Source of the DNA: Streptomyces longisporoflavus
Lineage (GTDB): Bacteria; Actinomycetota; Actinomycetes; Streptomycetales; Streptomycetaceae
Assembly (NCBI RefSeq): GCF_014649775.1
Contig: NZ_BMTR01000015.1
Location: forward strand, 170,905-234,904
Length of the DNA stretch: 64,000 nt
Direction of reading: 5' to 3'
A program made the position numbers and the translations under genes. The first letter of the stretch is position 1; every line of letters starts with the position of its first letter. The notes beneath the pieces were generated by a model. It saw only the letters and a list, made by a program, of their open reading frames with translations, was not told where the DNA came from and made no database searches. Positions 1-8,975 of the stretch are shown piece after piece.

Positions 1-1
1 G

Positions 2-151
2 GTGCGGCTGTACGTCGAGGAGGCGGAGAGCGTCGAGAAGCTCGCGCCCGGGCTCTACCGCTGCACGCCGGAGAGCTGGAACGCGGCCGACTTCCGCAAC
101 GGCGGATTCTTCGAGGTAATGACAGGTGGTGGGAATGGTGTCCAGCTCTGA
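2..151 (+). CDS. 3' end of an unidentified protein (5' partial)
   Basis: An open frame enters from the window edge and ends at a TGA at 149-151, giving 49 residues. The fragment has no motif I recognise. It ends with a Gly-rich tail. The next gene begins inside it, at 135 or 126, in another frame, so the two are translationally coupled and probably share a transcript. High third-position GC supports coding. Function cannot be assigned because the body of the gene lies outside the window. Confidence 0.55.
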   Translation: MRLYVEEAESVEKLAPGLYRCTPESWNAADFRNGGFFEVMTGGGNGVQL

Positions 152-1532
152 GGACCAGTGCCCGGCAGGGGCCGGCACGGAACGCGTGCCGTTCGTCGTC
201 ATACCGGACACCCCTTCGGTCCTTGTCACCGTCACGGACTCCGCTTTTCGCGAGGTGGCCCACGCGATGGGCACCATCGACACCGTGCTGCCGGCCGGCA
301 TCTACCGCATCGAGCAGCGGTTCGGCGGAGAGGTGGAGAGCCGCTTCGTCGAGGTCGGCCCACAACCGTTCACCGAACGCCTGCGACTGCCCGGCCTGCC
401 CACGCCCACTCCCGTCGAGGGGACCCCCACGACCCGTGCGGACCACCGTGCCGCGGCGGTGCGCTGGAGCACCCGGACGACGTACGGCGACGGCTCGCCG
501 ACCCTGATGGTGCTGATCCGCAATCTGCGCAGCGGCTGGCAGCTCGACCCCTATGCCCTGGAGATCGCAGGACCGGACGGCAGGCCCGTCGACGGCGGAG
601 CCCGCGGCTGGGAGCCCTCGGGCGGCGAGGGATGGTCGGCGTGGAGCGGTGAACTGCCGCCCGGCGGTTACCGGTTGCGCACGCGCAGGATGCCGGCCGA
701 CGGGCTTCCCCTGGCACAGGCGCTGCACGTCCTCGAAGGCTGGACCACCCTGGTGTTCGTGAGCAACGGACCGCAGGGCCCGCAACCGCAGTTCGCCTCG
801 GTCCAGATGGTGCGCCACGGCACCGGCTGGACGCCCGCGGACCGCGCGTTCGATCTGGCCCTGGAGGCCGCGCTCTCCGGGCTGCGGCAGGGCATCGACC
901 TCGTGCCGGCCCGGCACCTCCTCGAACTGGTCCGCGCCGGGAACGACAACCCGTTCCTGGGAATCGTGGGGGCGCACGCGCTGCTGCTGCATCCCGCTCC
1001 CGATCTCGGACAGATCCACGGGGTCCTGCGCAACCTCGTCCACCTCGCACCCGTCCAGCCGGACATCGCCGCGCTGTGCACCCTGATCGGCGAACCGGTG
1101 GAGCCCGTCACGTCGCCACCCATGCTCGCCGCCTCCTGCCGTCTCCTGGTCGGGGCCGACACCGCCGACCCGGGCATCCTGGAGGACGGTTCGCCGGCCG
1201 AGAGCGTGGCCGCGCACCTCGTCGGGCGGGGCGTGTGGACGACCTGGCTGGAGCAGGAGCGGCTGCCCGGACCCGGCGCGCGGGCTGTCGCGGGGCGCGC
1301 CGGCACCGACCCGGTGGCGCCGGGGGACGCCGCCGGGTCGGGGCGCAGCCGGGCCCTCGACCCGGTCGGCCGGGTTCAGCGCTATGTGCGGGAGGTCGCG
1401 AGCATCGAGGGCAGAAGCGTCGACGACGTGCTGAGCAGCATGCCGCCGAAGGACCTGTGCCGCAGGACCGGCTTGCCGCACAGGGCGGTCGACCGGGCCA
1501 TCGAGGAGCTCAGGAGCCCACCGGGGGAATGA
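135..1532 (+). CDS. hypothetical protein, Streptomyces type, unknown function
   Basis: About 465 residues. I do not recognise a catalytic family. Residues 10-220 look like beta-rich modules with repeated PxGxYR-type turns (LPAGIYRIE, LPPGGYRLR), which suggests one or two beta-sandwich domains. Residues 230-340 are helical and Leu/Ala-rich. A Gly/Arg/Pro linker leads to a C-terminal 50-residue segment with an HTH-like pattern (PPKDLCRRTGLPHRAVDRAIEEL). No signal peptide or membrane segment is seen. The start is uncertain: GTG at 126 is in frame, but ATG at 135 has a GGTGG motif five bases upstream. It overlaps the preceding gene and is followed by a strong terminator, so it is the last gene of its operon. 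Confidence 0.75.
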   Translation: MVSSSEDQCPAGAGTERVPFVVIPDTPSVLVTVTDSAFREVAHAMGTIDTVLPAGIYRIEQRFGGEVESRFVEVGPQPFTERLRLPGLPTPTPVEGTPTTRADHRAAAVRWSTRTTYGDGSPTLMVLIRNLRSGWQLDPYALEIAGPDGRPVDGGARGWEPSGGEGWSAWSGELPPGGYRLRTRRMPADGLPLAQALHVLEGWTTLVFVSNGPQGPQPQFASVQMVRHGTGWTPADRAFDLALEAALSGLRQGIDLVPARHLLELVRAGNDNPFLGIVGAHALLLHPAPDLGQIHGVLRNLVHLAPVQPDIAALCTLIGEPVEPVTSPPMLAASCRLLVGADTADPGILEDGSPAESVAAHLVGRGVWTTWLEQERLPGPGARAVAGRAGTDPVAPGDAAGSGRSRALDPVGRVQRYVREVASIEGRSVDDVLSSMPPKDLCRRTGLPHRAVDRAIEELRSPPGE

Positions 1533-1550
1533 CCGGAATGACCGGGCAAC

Positions 1551-1587
1551 GGCGACGGCCGGGAGGCACTGCCTCCCGGCCGTCGCC
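1551..1587 (+). terminator. strong intrinsic terminator hairpin
   Basis: A perfect 17-bp inverted repeat (arms 1551-1567 and 1571-1587) with a 3-base loop lies 19 bases after the stop of the preceding gene. No U-tract follows, which is usual in Streptomyces. Confidence 0.85.
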
Positions 1588-1840
1588 GTGTCCGACGCTT
1601 CCCCGTCACCGCGCGCGGCACCCCCGTGTCCGTGCGTGGCAAAGCGCCGGCAGGGCCTGCCGGCCGCGTCCCCCGACACGGCCGGCAGGTGTAAATGGGA
1701 CGACCTGCGGCCCGCGCACCCCCGAGCGCGCGCGGACAGCCAGGCCGACGGTGACGTCGTGGTGGCGCGTCACCCGTTTCCGCGAAGCCCCCGCCGCAGT
1801 CGGGCCCGTCATGGCCGCGCGGCTTCCCCGGCGGTGCCGG

Positions 1841-2587
1841 TCAGGCCAGCGCATGGCGCACCATCATGCGGAACTGTTCCGAGGGTTCGATGCCGAGCTC
1901 CGAGCGGAGCAGGCCGCGGAACGCCTTGAAGTGACGTACCGCCTCCGCGAGGTTGTTCTCGGCGAGGTGCACCGTCACGACCGCCCGGTGCGCGCTCTCG
2001 CGCAGAGGGTCGATCCGGGTGCTCTCCAGGGCGGCCTCCAGGGCGGGGGCGTACTGCTCCCGCAGGACGAGCCGCGCCGAGAGGGCCTCGAGCGCGTGCA
2101 GCCGCAGCTGATGCAGCCGCTCGCGCTCGAACACCACCCAGTCCTGGTACCAGCCGGGCAGCAGCTCACCCATGCCCATCAGCGCGGCGCACGCGGCCCC
2201 GATTCCCTCGGTCGGGGCCGCGAGTATGCGGTGTGCCGTGGCGGTGAAGTCCTGGATGTCGAGACGGACCCGCCCGCTGAGCCCGAGCACCCCGGGCCGG
2301 GGGTCGGTGACCGCCGAACCCGCCGTGCCAAGACGCCAGATGGCGGTCCGCAGACAGGCACGCGCACGTTCCTCGGCGACCTCGGGCCACAGTGTGCCCG
2401 CGAGCACCGAACGCGTCGCGGGGCCCCGCAGACCGAGCAGCGCGAGCAACTGCTGCCCGCTGGCGGAAACGTCGACCTGAGGGCCGCCGTCCCCGTCGCC
2501 GCGGCTGAGGTGGAATCCGCCGAGGAGCTGAAGACGCAGGGCCGGTGGCGCGTCGCCGCGTACCGCCTGACAGTCCGTGACAGCCAT
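1841..2587 (-). CDS. BTAD-domain (SARP-like) transcriptional regulator
   Basis: About 248 residues. The N-terminal 100 residues resemble the winged-helix DNA-binding domain of SARP/AfsR-type regulators (LRLQLLGGFHLS start; QQLLALLGLRGPATRSVLAGTLWPE; RACLRTAIWRL). Residues 105-245 form the bacterial transcriptional activation domain, an all-helical TPR-like fold (WVVFERERLHQLRLHALEAL; LGIEPSEQFRMM at the end). I chose ATG at 2587 over the upstream ATG at 2629 because GGGGGTG sits seven bases before it. It lies downstream of the LAL regulator on the same strand with a 129-bp gap, so co-transcription is likely. There is no ATPase or TPR extension, so this is the small SARP class. The target genes are not evident nearby. 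Confidence 0.85.
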   Translation of the reverse strand: MAVTDCQAVRGDAPPALRLQLLGGFHLSRGDGDGGPQVDVSASGQQLLALLGLRGPATRSVLAGTLWPEVAEERARACLRTAIWRLGTAGSAVTDPRPGVLGLSGRVRLDIQDFTATAHRILAAPTEGIGAACAALMGMGELLPGWYQDWVVFERERLHQLRLHALEALSARLVLREQYAPALEAALESTRIDPLRESAHRAVVTVHLAENNLAEAVRHFKAFRGLLRSELGIEPSEQFRMMVRHALA

Positions 2588-2716
2588 CTGTGCACCCCCA
2601 GTCGTGCATCCCGTCCCCTGACCAGCCATGAAGTTACGCCGTGCGGCGGCAAGGGTGCCTCAGGGAGCTGCCCAGGGATTACCCCGGTTTGCCGGGGCCC
2701 CGGCCAAGGGGGCCGG

Positions 2717-5554
2717 TCAGGACGAGGTACGTCGCTCCTGGGGGGCGAAGTGCTGCACGAGCCCGATGCGCGAAGTGATCCCGAGCTTCGTATAGGTGTG
2801 GCCCAGGTGGTACTCGATGGTCTTGACGCTCAGGGCGAGGGCCGTGGCGATCTGCCGGTTGGTGAAGCCCTGCGACGCCAGCCGCGCGACGGCCAGCTCC
2901 TGCGGCGTGAGCCCCTCGGCGGCGGAGACGGAGTCGGCCGCCGCCGGGTCGTGCGCGGGCCGCGGGGGCGCCGCGCGCCCGCAGGCGTCCAGCTCCCGTT
3001 CACACCGCGCCAGGTAGGGGGCGGCACCCAGTTCGCTCATCGTCGTGTACGCCGCCTGGAGCTGGGCCACGGCGACCGAGCGGCGGCCGAGCCTGCGCAG
3101 GAACGCCCCGTGATCGAGCTGGACGCGGGCGCGGCCGAACGGCGCCGGGATCTGCGCCGCCTGGTCGTGCGCGCGCAGGAACGCCGCTTGGGCGCGGTCC
3201 GTCTCCCGGCGCGCCGCGTGCAGATTGCCGCGCACCCGAGCCGCGGTGGACAGCGCCGCGTGCTGCCCGCGCTCCGCTGCCCGCTCCTCGTAGGGGAGAA
3301 GGACCGCTTCCGCCTCGTCGAGCTCGCCGAGCTGGATGAGGGCGTCGACCAGGAGTTCACGCCAGGACACCACGCCGGGTTCGTTCACCCCGTCGTGCGT
3401 GGCGAAGCCGAGCAGCGGCCGCAGTGCCTCGACGACCCGCTCCGGCTCCGCGCGCGCCTCGGCGAAGGCCCCGTGCGCGGAGGCCGCGTAGGCGTAGGCG
3501 AGGGCGCTCTCGTCGCAGCCCGGCGCGTCCAGGGCGAGCCGCAGATGGGCCGAGGCGCGGTCCCAGGTGCCGCGGGCCGACAGGATCCAGCTGGCGATGG
3601 CATGTGTGACGGGCTTGAGCCACGACTGCTCGGTGTCGTCGGCGATCGACGCGGACGCCTCGGCGTGGATCAGCGCCTCGTCCCAGTCGCCGAGCCGGTG
3701 CAGGGTCTGCGCGAGCGCGGACGCCGAGAGGAGACGCAACGGCACGGTGCCCCTGCGGCAGTTGGCGACGGCGCCGAGCAGGTCGGCGCGCGCACCCGGC
3801 AGATCGTCCGACCACAGCCTCAACTGGCCGCGCGCGAGCAGCAGGTCGATGTTCGCGGGCGGGACGAGGAGGGGGTCGGGGAGGTCACCGGCGAGTTCGA
3901 TGCCCTTCTTGGCGAAACCGCTCAGACCGAGGGCGAGGAGGTGGTTGAAGCGCAGCATCCGGCTCGGCCCCTGGAGGGTGGAGAGCCGCTGCGCGCGCTC
4001 CGCCCACTGGGCGGCGTCGGCGGAGCGTCCCCGCATCACGGCGGCGTAGCTCAGCTGCTCGGCGGCCCGCGCGGCCAGGGACGGATCGCTCTCGTGGTCG
4101 CACTGGTTCCAGGCGTCGAGGAGCAGCGTCTGGGCCTGCTCCATGCGTCCCTGTACGCGGGCCACATAGCCGCGTACATATCCGCGCAACGCCGGATCGG
4201 CGCCGGCCGGAAGTCCGGCCGCGAGCTCCGCCGACTCGTGCACCCGGCCGTCCAGGAGCAGCGCCTCGACCGCCTCGACGGCGAGCCGGTCCCGCTCCAT
4301 GCCGGTCGTCGCCACGCGTGAGGCGTGCCGCAGATGGGTTCCGGCGACCGCCCACTGTCCGGTGGCCGCCTCGCGCCGGGCGCACGCGGCGAGGGCGGCG
4401 GCGAGATGCTCGTCCGGGCCCGTGGCGGCGAGCACCCGGTGCCGCAGGCTCGCGTAGTCGTCGCCGACCAGGGCGGCGGCCCGCGTGTGCAGATCCGCCC
4501 GGTGCGCGGGCCCGATGTCCTGGTAGACCGCGGCGTGGACGAGCGGATGCGGGAAGGCGATCTCGGGCGCGGCCCCCGGCTGGGTCTCCCTCAGGATCCC
4601 CGCCCTGACGGCTCGTTCGAGCGCGGGAAGCGGGGTGCTGACACGGGCGAGCGAGGCGGCCGTGCTCAGCGGGCAGGAGAGCCCGAGGACGCTGACCGCC
4701 TGGACGAGCCGCAGCGCCTGGGGGCCGCACTCCGCGAGGTTGGCAAGGACCAGCATGGCGTACGACCGGGGGGCGGGCAGCGGCGTGGTGACATCCCGCA
4801 GGACGTGCGAGGGCACCTGGTCCAGGAGCGCGCGGGCGTGCAGCGGATTGCCGTGCGTGTGGTCGCGCAGGCGTACGGACGCGGTGCGCGGGAGGCGGTC
4901 GTTCCACAACTGTGCGCCCAGGGAGGCGAGTTCGTCCGGGCTGAGCCCGTGCAGCGGGATCCGCCGGGTGCGGACGTCGGCGAGCAGCCGGCGGATGCCC
5001 TCCGGCAGCTGGGGAGCCTGCGGGTCCCGTGCCGTCACGATCGCGAGGACCTTGTCGACGCGCAGCCGCCGCAGCGCGAACGTCAGCGCGTTCAGGGACG
5101 CGGAGTCGGCCCAGTGGGCGTCGTCGAGCACCAGGATGACCGGGCCCTTGTCCTGCAACTCGCTCAGCAGGTCGAGCAGCCCGAAGCCGGCCGCGAGCGG
5201 CGGCAGGGTGCCGGGCGCCGAGCGGGGTGTGCGGACCAGCGAGCCCAGGCAGTCCGGCAGCGGGATCGGGCTCTGCCCGACGAACTGGGCGAGCACCCCG
5301 CAGGGCAGCGCGCTCTCGTTCTCCTCGCCGCTGGCCTGCAGCACGCAGGCGTCGCCCGCGGTGTCCAGGAACCTGCGCACCAGCGCGCTCTTGCCGATGC
5401 CGCCGGGCCCGTCGATCAGGACGAGGCGCGGCGTTCCCTCGCGCGCCTGGCCGAACTCCTCCTGGAGCGCGGCCAGTTCGCGCGTACGGCCGGAGAACGC
5501 CTCATGGGGCGCCGGTGGCCGGGCGTGGCCGTACAGTGTGTCGCCGGTCGTCAT
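2717..5554 (-). CDS. LAL-type LuxR family ATP-binding transcriptional regulator
   Basis: About 945 residues, the usual size of the LAL (large ATP-binding LuxR) family. It begins with an AAA/STAND ATPase: Walker A GPGGIGKSA at residues 49-57 and Walker B VILVLDDAHW at about 139-148. A long central helical/TPR-like region follows. The C-terminal LuxR helix-turn-helix spans about residues 875-940 (LTPQELAVARLASQGFTNRQIATA...KTIEYHLGHTYTKLG). ATG at 5554 is preceded by GGGGGCGGTG; the open frame continues upstream to 6046 but that part overlaps the small gene at 5710-5916 and has no such site. LAL proteins are ligand- and ATP-dependent activators of catabolic or secondary-metabolic genes. The adjacent BTAD regulator suggests a two-regulator cassette. 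No biosynthetic genes are adjacent. Confidence 0.93.
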   Translation of the reverse strand: MTTGDTLYGHARPPAPHEAFSGRTRELAALQEEFGQAREGTPRLVLIDGPGGIGKSALVRRFLDTAGDACVLQASGEENESALPCGVLAQFVGQSPIPLPDCLGSLVRTPRSAPGTLPPLAAGFGLLDLLSELQDKGPVILVLDDAHWADSASLNALTFALRRLRVDKVLAIVTARDPQAPQLPEGIRRLLADVRTRRIPLHGLSPDELASLGAQLWNDRLPRTASVRLRDHTHGNPLHARALLDQVPSHVLRDVTTPLPAPRSYAMLVLANLAECGPQALRLVQAVSVLGLSCPLSTAASLARVSTPLPALERAVRAGILRETQPGAAPEIAFPHPLVHAAVYQDIGPAHRADLHTRAAALVGDDYASLRHRVLAATGPDEHLAAALAACARREAATGQWAVAGTHLRHASRVATTGMERDRLAVEAVEALLLDGRVHESAELAAGLPAGADPALRGYVRGYVARVQGRMEQAQTLLLDAWNQCDHESDPSLAARAAEQLSYAAVMRGRSADAAQWAERAQRLSTLQGPSRMLRFNHLLALGLSGFAKKGIELAGDLPDPLLVPPANIDLLLARGQLRLWSDDLPGARADLLGAVANCRRGTVPLRLLSASALAQTLHRLGDWDEALIHAEASASIADDTEQSWLKPVTHAIASWILSARGTWDRASAHLRLALDAPGCDESALAYAYAASAHGAFAEARAEPERVVEALRPLLGFATHDGVNEPGVVSWRELLVDALIQLGELDEAEAVLLPYEERAAERGQHAALSTAARVRGNLHAARRETDRAQAAFLRAHDQAAQIPAPFGRARVQLDHGAFLRRLGRRSVAVAQLQAAYTTMSELGAAPYLARCERELDACGRAAPPRPAHDPAAADSVSAAEGLTPQELAVARLASQGFTNRQIATALALSVKTIEYHLGHTYTKLGITSRIGLVQHFAPQERRTSS

Positions 5555-5709
5555 CACCGCCCCCACATGTCGGCACCCGGTACGGGCGCCAGGACTGTGA
5601 CGGCGACGCGTGCCGGGCGCATGGCCCTGAACGTCCACGATGATGCCGACACCGGCCCGGGTACAAGCAGATTCCCCGCTCCCGCGGGGCTGTTTGCCAT
5701 CCCGTGGGA

Positions 5710-5916
5710 TCAGCAGCCACAGGAGTCGCCGTCCGTCGCGGAAGCCGGTTCTCCGGTCTCGGCGGCGGCGGTGTCCGGCGGTTCGAGCAGCGACAGGAGT
5801 TCGAGCCAGCCGTGAAAGGGCGTGCGGTGGCCCGCGTCCCCTTCCTCGTCGCTCTCGTCCACCACGTTCCCGTGGACGCCCCCCGGCGAGCGGAACACCT
5901 CGATGACGTAGCGCAC
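5710..5916 (-). CDS. small conserved actinobacterial protein
   Basis: A 68-residue protein starting at GTG 5916, with GGAGGG four bases upstream. It opens with a beta-strand-like RYVIEVFRSPGG, has an acidic stretch (DESDEEGD), then the helix-like motif PFHGWLELLSLLEPP, and ends in DSCGC. I believe similar small proteins are common in Streptomyces but no function is known to me. It lies 155 bp upstream of the LAL regulator on the same strand and may be the first gene of that regulatory transcript. The terminal Cys pair could bind metal or form a disulfide; that is speculation. Confidence 0.6.
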   Translation of the reverse strand: MRYVIEVFRSPGGVHGNVVDESDEEGDAGHRTPFHGWLELLSLLEPPDTAAAETGEPASATDGDSCGC

Positions 5917-6071
5917 AACGCCCTCCCGAGGGCCGGTACGGCCCCGAACCGTGACACATCGCGACAGGTCCACGGTAGGAACCCCGCTGCGCCCGCCGCT
6001 TCGGGGAGTCACCTAGGGATGACCCCGGGGCCCGGTCCCCGGCCAAGGCCGTGTGGCCCCGAACGGCTCCT

Positions 6072-6088
6072 GGAATAACGTACGTTCC
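6072..6088. promoter_or_regulatory. near-palindrome upstream of membrane protein gene
   Basis: The perfect 10-bp palindrome AACGTACGTT (6077-6086) sits inside a longer imperfect one bounded by GGAAT and GTTCC. It lies 70 bp upstream of the ATG at 6158, in a relatively AT-rich patch, and is a plausible operator. The cognate factor is unknown. Confidence 0.35.
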
Positions 6089-6157
6089 GCTGTTTCACGT
6101 CACTCTCTGTGGCATCCTTGCCCTCCACACGCATCAGTTGCACGCAGGGGGTGTCAC

Positions 6158-6856
6158 ATGACTGCGCCGACGGAGCGAGCCCCCGAGGGCGGCGGAACAA
6201 GCGGTGGGACACGCGGTGGGACACGTGCACCGGACGCCGGCGAGAAGACCTTCCTCGGGCAGCAGTTCACCCTCCACCTCGCGGCGATGCTCGTCCTGGT
6301 CGCCGTCGCGGTCTGGGGCGGTACGGCCGCGACGGTGACCGCGGCCACCCTCTTCATCGCGTACGCGTCGACCATGACGGGGCGTGCGGCCAGGAGCGAA
6401 CGGCCCGAGGCGGCGCAGCACTTGCGGGCCTTTCTCGGCGCGATGTTCGTCGCGCTGGTCGTCGGCGTGGTCGCCTGGGGCATCCGCTCGTCGGTGCTCG
6501 CGGCGCAACCGGTCGACGTGACGCCCCGGGCGCGGCTGACGGGCGCCACCCTCGACGCGGACGGTACGGCGAGGCTCACCGTGAAGGCCGATCCGGGCGA
6601 CAGCGGCGAACTGCGGGTGACGTTCGCGGCGCGGGACGGGGTGGCCGGGGGCTCTCCCTGCCTGGCCCTGAGCAGCCTGCGGTTCCAGGGCACGGACATA
6701 GACGCGAAGGGCCCGGTCGGCCTCAAGCGCACACTCACCACCACGCTCGACCTGGTGGACGGCACGGGCCCCGAGGTCTCGGCCGACATCCGGCTTGACG
6801 ACGGCGACGACTGCCGGGTCAGCCTCACGCTCGAGAAGGCGGAGTACCGCCGGTAG
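6158..6856 (+). CDS. membrane protein with extracytoplasmic beta domain, unknown function
   Basis: About 232 residues. The N-terminal 35 residues are polar and Gly/Thr-rich with a duplicated GGTRGGTR. Three hydrophobic segments follow at about residues 45-58, 62-76 and 98-116. The C-terminal 115 residues are beta-rich and soluble (ARLTGATLDADGTARLTVKADPGDSGELRVTF) with two Cys residues that could pair outside the cell. ATG 6158 follows an AGGGGG site. The gene sits 15 bp before a solute-binding lipoprotein, so the two are probably co-transcribed. No family is recognised; a surface-exposed partner of the lipoprotein is one possibility. Confidence 0.75.
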   Translation: MTAPTERAPEGGGTSGGTRGGTRAPDAGEKTFLGQQFTLHLAAMLVLVAVAVWGGTAATVTAATLFIAYASTMTGRAARSERPEAAQHLRAFLGAMFVALVVGVVAWGIRSSVLAAQPVDVTPRARLTGATLDADGTARLTVKADPGDSGELRVTFAARDGVAGGSPCLALSSLRFQGTDIDAKGPVGLKRTLTTTLDLVDGTGPEVSADIRLDDGDDCRVSLTLEKAEYRR

Positions 6857-6871
6857 CCCAAGGGAGACCTC

Positions 6872-7837
6872 ATGTCCTGCACCGCCCGGCGTCCGCGGCT
6901 CGCCGCCGCCGCATGCCTGCTCGCCTTCAGCCTGACCGCCGCGTGCGGCGGCGGGTCAGGGGACCGCTCCGACCACGCCGAACCCACCGGCGACCGTGTC
7001 ACGAAGAGTGAGGCGCCACCCTCGCTGTTCACCGAGAAGACGCTGAACGTCGCGGTGAAGAAGGGGCAGCCGGGCTTCAGCACGCGCAGCGAGGAGGAGG
7101 ACGACTTCGCCGGTTTCGAGGCGCAGTTGGTGGAGTTCCTCGCCTCGAAGCTCGACTTCAAGGCCGCGGACTGGGACGTCCAGTCACGCGACCGCGAGAA
7201 CGTCCTGCGCGACGGCAGCATGGACCTGGTGGTGGCCACCTACTCCGTCACCGACCCGCGGGACAAGGAGGTCGACTTCACTGCCCCGTACTTCAAGACG
7301 TACCAAGGGGTGCTGATCCGCAAGGACTACACCGGCATCAAGACGCTCGCGGACGTCGACGGCAAGCGGGTGTGCAGCGTGCGCGGCTCCACCGGCGACC
7401 CGGACAGCGAACAGGACGACAAGGCGAAGAGGGCCATCCGCGCCGCCCTGGGCCAGGAGGTGGTGGCCGAGCTCCGCAACAGCTACAAGACCTGCGTCAA
7501 CGAACTCATCAACGGCAACTTCGAGGCCGTCTGGACGGACAAGATCATCCTGGAGGGCTTCGCCCAGGACCCCCGGTACGCCGACAAGGTCGAGGTGGCG
7601 CGGGACATCACCGTCAAGAACCGGCAGTTCTACGGGATCGGCCTGCGGGAGGGCCGGCGCGCGGACTGCCGGCGCCTGAACGACGTCCTGGAGGACTTCC
7701 TCCAGACCCGCTGGTCGCTGGCCTTCCAGACGTACTTCCCGAAGGTCACCGCCCGTACGAGCGCCTTCGAGCAGGACTACAAGCCCACCGACTCCGAGTT
7801 CCGCAAGCTCAAGCAGACCTCGTGCGGCGCCAAGTAG
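6872..7837 (+). CDS. glutamate-type extracellular solute-binding lipoprotein
   Basis: 321 residues. A lipoprotein signal peptide ends in the lipobox LTAAC with the lipidated Cys at residue 25. The remainder matches family 3 (amino-acid type) periplasmic binding proteins: KTLNVAVKKGQPGFS at the first strand, FAGFEAQLVEFLASKLDF, the hallmark stretch MDLVVATYSVTDPRDKEVDFTA split across lobe 1, and LADVDGKRVCSVRGST in lobe 2. Such proteins capture amino acids for ABC importers. No permease or ATPase genes are adjacent, so it is an orphan receptor here; it may serve a distant transporter or act in sensing with the upstream membrane protein. Many Streptomyces proteins of this kind lie next to PknB-type kinases, but none is present. 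Confidence 0.88.
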   Translation: MSCTARRPRLAAAACLLAFSLTAACGGGSGDRSDHAEPTGDRVTKSEAPPSLFTEKTLNVAVKKGQPGFSTRSEEEDDFAGFEAQLVEFLASKLDFKAADWDVQSRDRENVLRDGSMDLVVATYSVTDPRDKEVDFTAPYFKTYQGVLIRKDYTGIKTLADVDGKRVCSVRGSTGDPDSEQDDKAKRAIRAALGQEVVAELRNSYKTCVNELINGNFEAVWTDKIILEGFAQDPRYADKVEVARDITVKNRQFYGIGLREGRRADCRRLNDVLEDFLQTRWSLAFQTYFPKVTARTSAFEQDYKPTDSEFRKLKQTSCGAK

Positions 7838-7838
7838 T

Positions 7839-7852
7839 CCCGCTCGTGCGGG
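7839..7852. terminator. short bidirectional terminator-like hairpin
   Basis: CCCGC (7839-7843), loop TCGT, GCGGG (7848-7852), between the converging stops of the lipoprotein gene and the flavin oxidoreductase gene. The stem is only 5 bp but the position suits a shared terminator. Confidence 0.45.
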
Positions 7853-7864
7853 CTCGACGGGGGA

Positions 7865-8962
7865 TCAGACCATCCGGTGGTACTGCTGCGGGGTGGCGAC
7901 CTCGCCGCCGAGTTCGTTGGCGGCGTGCCGGGCCCACGAGGGGTTGCGCAGGAGTTCGCGGCCCAGGAGGACGGCGTCCGCCTCGCCGTTGGCGAGGATC
8001 TTCTCGGCCTGCCCGGGTTCGGTGATCAGGCCCACGGCCGCCACGGGCAGCGAGGTCTCCGCCTTTACGCGGGCCGCGAACGGCACCTGGTAGCCGGGGC
8101 CCGTCTTGATGCGCGCGCCCGGCGCGTTGCCGCCGGTGGAGACGTCCAGGAGGTCCACGCCGTGGGCGTGCAGGTCCTTCGCGAGGCGGACCGTGTCGTC
8201 GGCCGTCCAGCCCTCGCGCTCGTCCTCGGGGTTCTCCGTCAGCCAGTCGGTCGCGGAGATCCGGAAGAAGAGGGGCAGCTCCTCGGGCCAGACGGCGCGG
8301 ACGGCGTCGACGACCTCCAGGGCGAGCCGGGAGCGGTTCTCGAAGGAGCCGCCGTACTCGTCGGTGCGGTGGTTGCTGAACGGCGAGAGGAATTCGCCGA
8401 TGAGGTAACCGTGGGCGCCGTGGATCTCGACCACCTCGAAGCCGGCGTCCAGTGCGCGCCGTGCCGCGTCCGCGAACTGGCCGACGACGTCACGGATCTC
8501 TTCGCGCGTGAGCTCGTGCGGCAGGAGGTGGCCCTCGTCGAAGGGGAGCGCGCTGGGTGCCACCGGCTGCCAGCCGTGGTCCTCCTGGCCGACGGGCCCG
8601 CCGCCCTTCCAGGGGCGGTCGGTGGACGCCTTGCGGCCGGCGTGGGCGATCTGGATGCCCGGCGTCGTACCGTGGGTCTTGAGGAAGCCGGTGACGCGGC
8701 GGAACGCCTCGACCTGCGTGTCGTTCCATATGCCGAGGTCGGCGGGGCTGATGCGGCCCTCGGGGCTCACGGCCGACGCCTCGACGAGGATCAGGCCGGT
8801 GCCGCCGGCGGCACGCGCCGCGTAGTGGGCGAAGTGCCAGTCGTTCGCCACACCCGCGTTCGGCCCGAACACCTCGGCCGAGTACTGGCACATCGGTGCC
8901 ATCCACACGCGGTTGGGGATGGTCAGCGATCGCAGGGTGTAGGGCTCGAACAGCGCGCTCAC
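7865..8962 (-). CDS. NADH:flavin oxidoreductase, old yellow enzyme family (YqjM type)
   Basis: About 365 residues from GTG 8962, which has GGAG six bases upstream; an in-frame ATG at 8974 adds four residues. It is an FMN-dependent TIM-barrel ene-reductase. Visible hallmarks: SALFEPYTLRSLTIPNRVWMAPMCQYSA with the YqjM-type redox-tuning Cys at residue 25; the substrate-binding HGAHGYLIGEFLSPFSNHRTDEYGGS segment split by normal loops; and phosphate-binding GRELLRNP near the end. YqjM-class enzymes use NADPH to reduce electrophilic alkenes and quinones and often respond to thiol stress. The gene diverges from an ArsR regulator, with repeated TCGTA half-sites between them, so it is probably that regulator's target. 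Confidence 0.92.
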   Translation of the reverse strand: MSALFEPYTLRSLTIPNRVWMAPMCQYSAEVFGPNAGVANDWHFAHYAARAAGGTGLILVEASAVSPEGRISPADLGIWNDTQVEAFRRVTGFLKTHGTTPGIQIAHAGRKASTDRPWKGGGPVGQEDHGWQPVAPSALPFDEGHLLPHELTREEIRDVVGQFADAARRALDAGFEVVEIHGAHGYLIGEFLSPFSNHRTDEYGGSFENRSRLALEVVDAVRAVWPEELPLFFRISATDWLTENPEDEREGWTADDTVRLAKDLHAHGVDLLDVSTGGNAPGARIKTGPGYQVPFAARVKAETSLPVAAVGLITEPGQAEKILANGEADAVLLGRELLRNPSWARHAANELGGEVATPQQYHRMV

Positions 8963-8975
8963 GGCGGACTCCATT

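Noticed and set aside
1076..4321. Very long plus-strand open frame antisense to the two regulators
   Set aside because: It lies opposite genes with clear family motifs. The product is Arg/Gly-rich with no fold. Long antisense frames are expected at this GC content.
1841..5554. Antibiotic biosynthetic cluster suggested by SARP and LAL regulators
   Set aside because: No PKS, NRPS, terpene, lanthipeptide or similar core genes are in the window.
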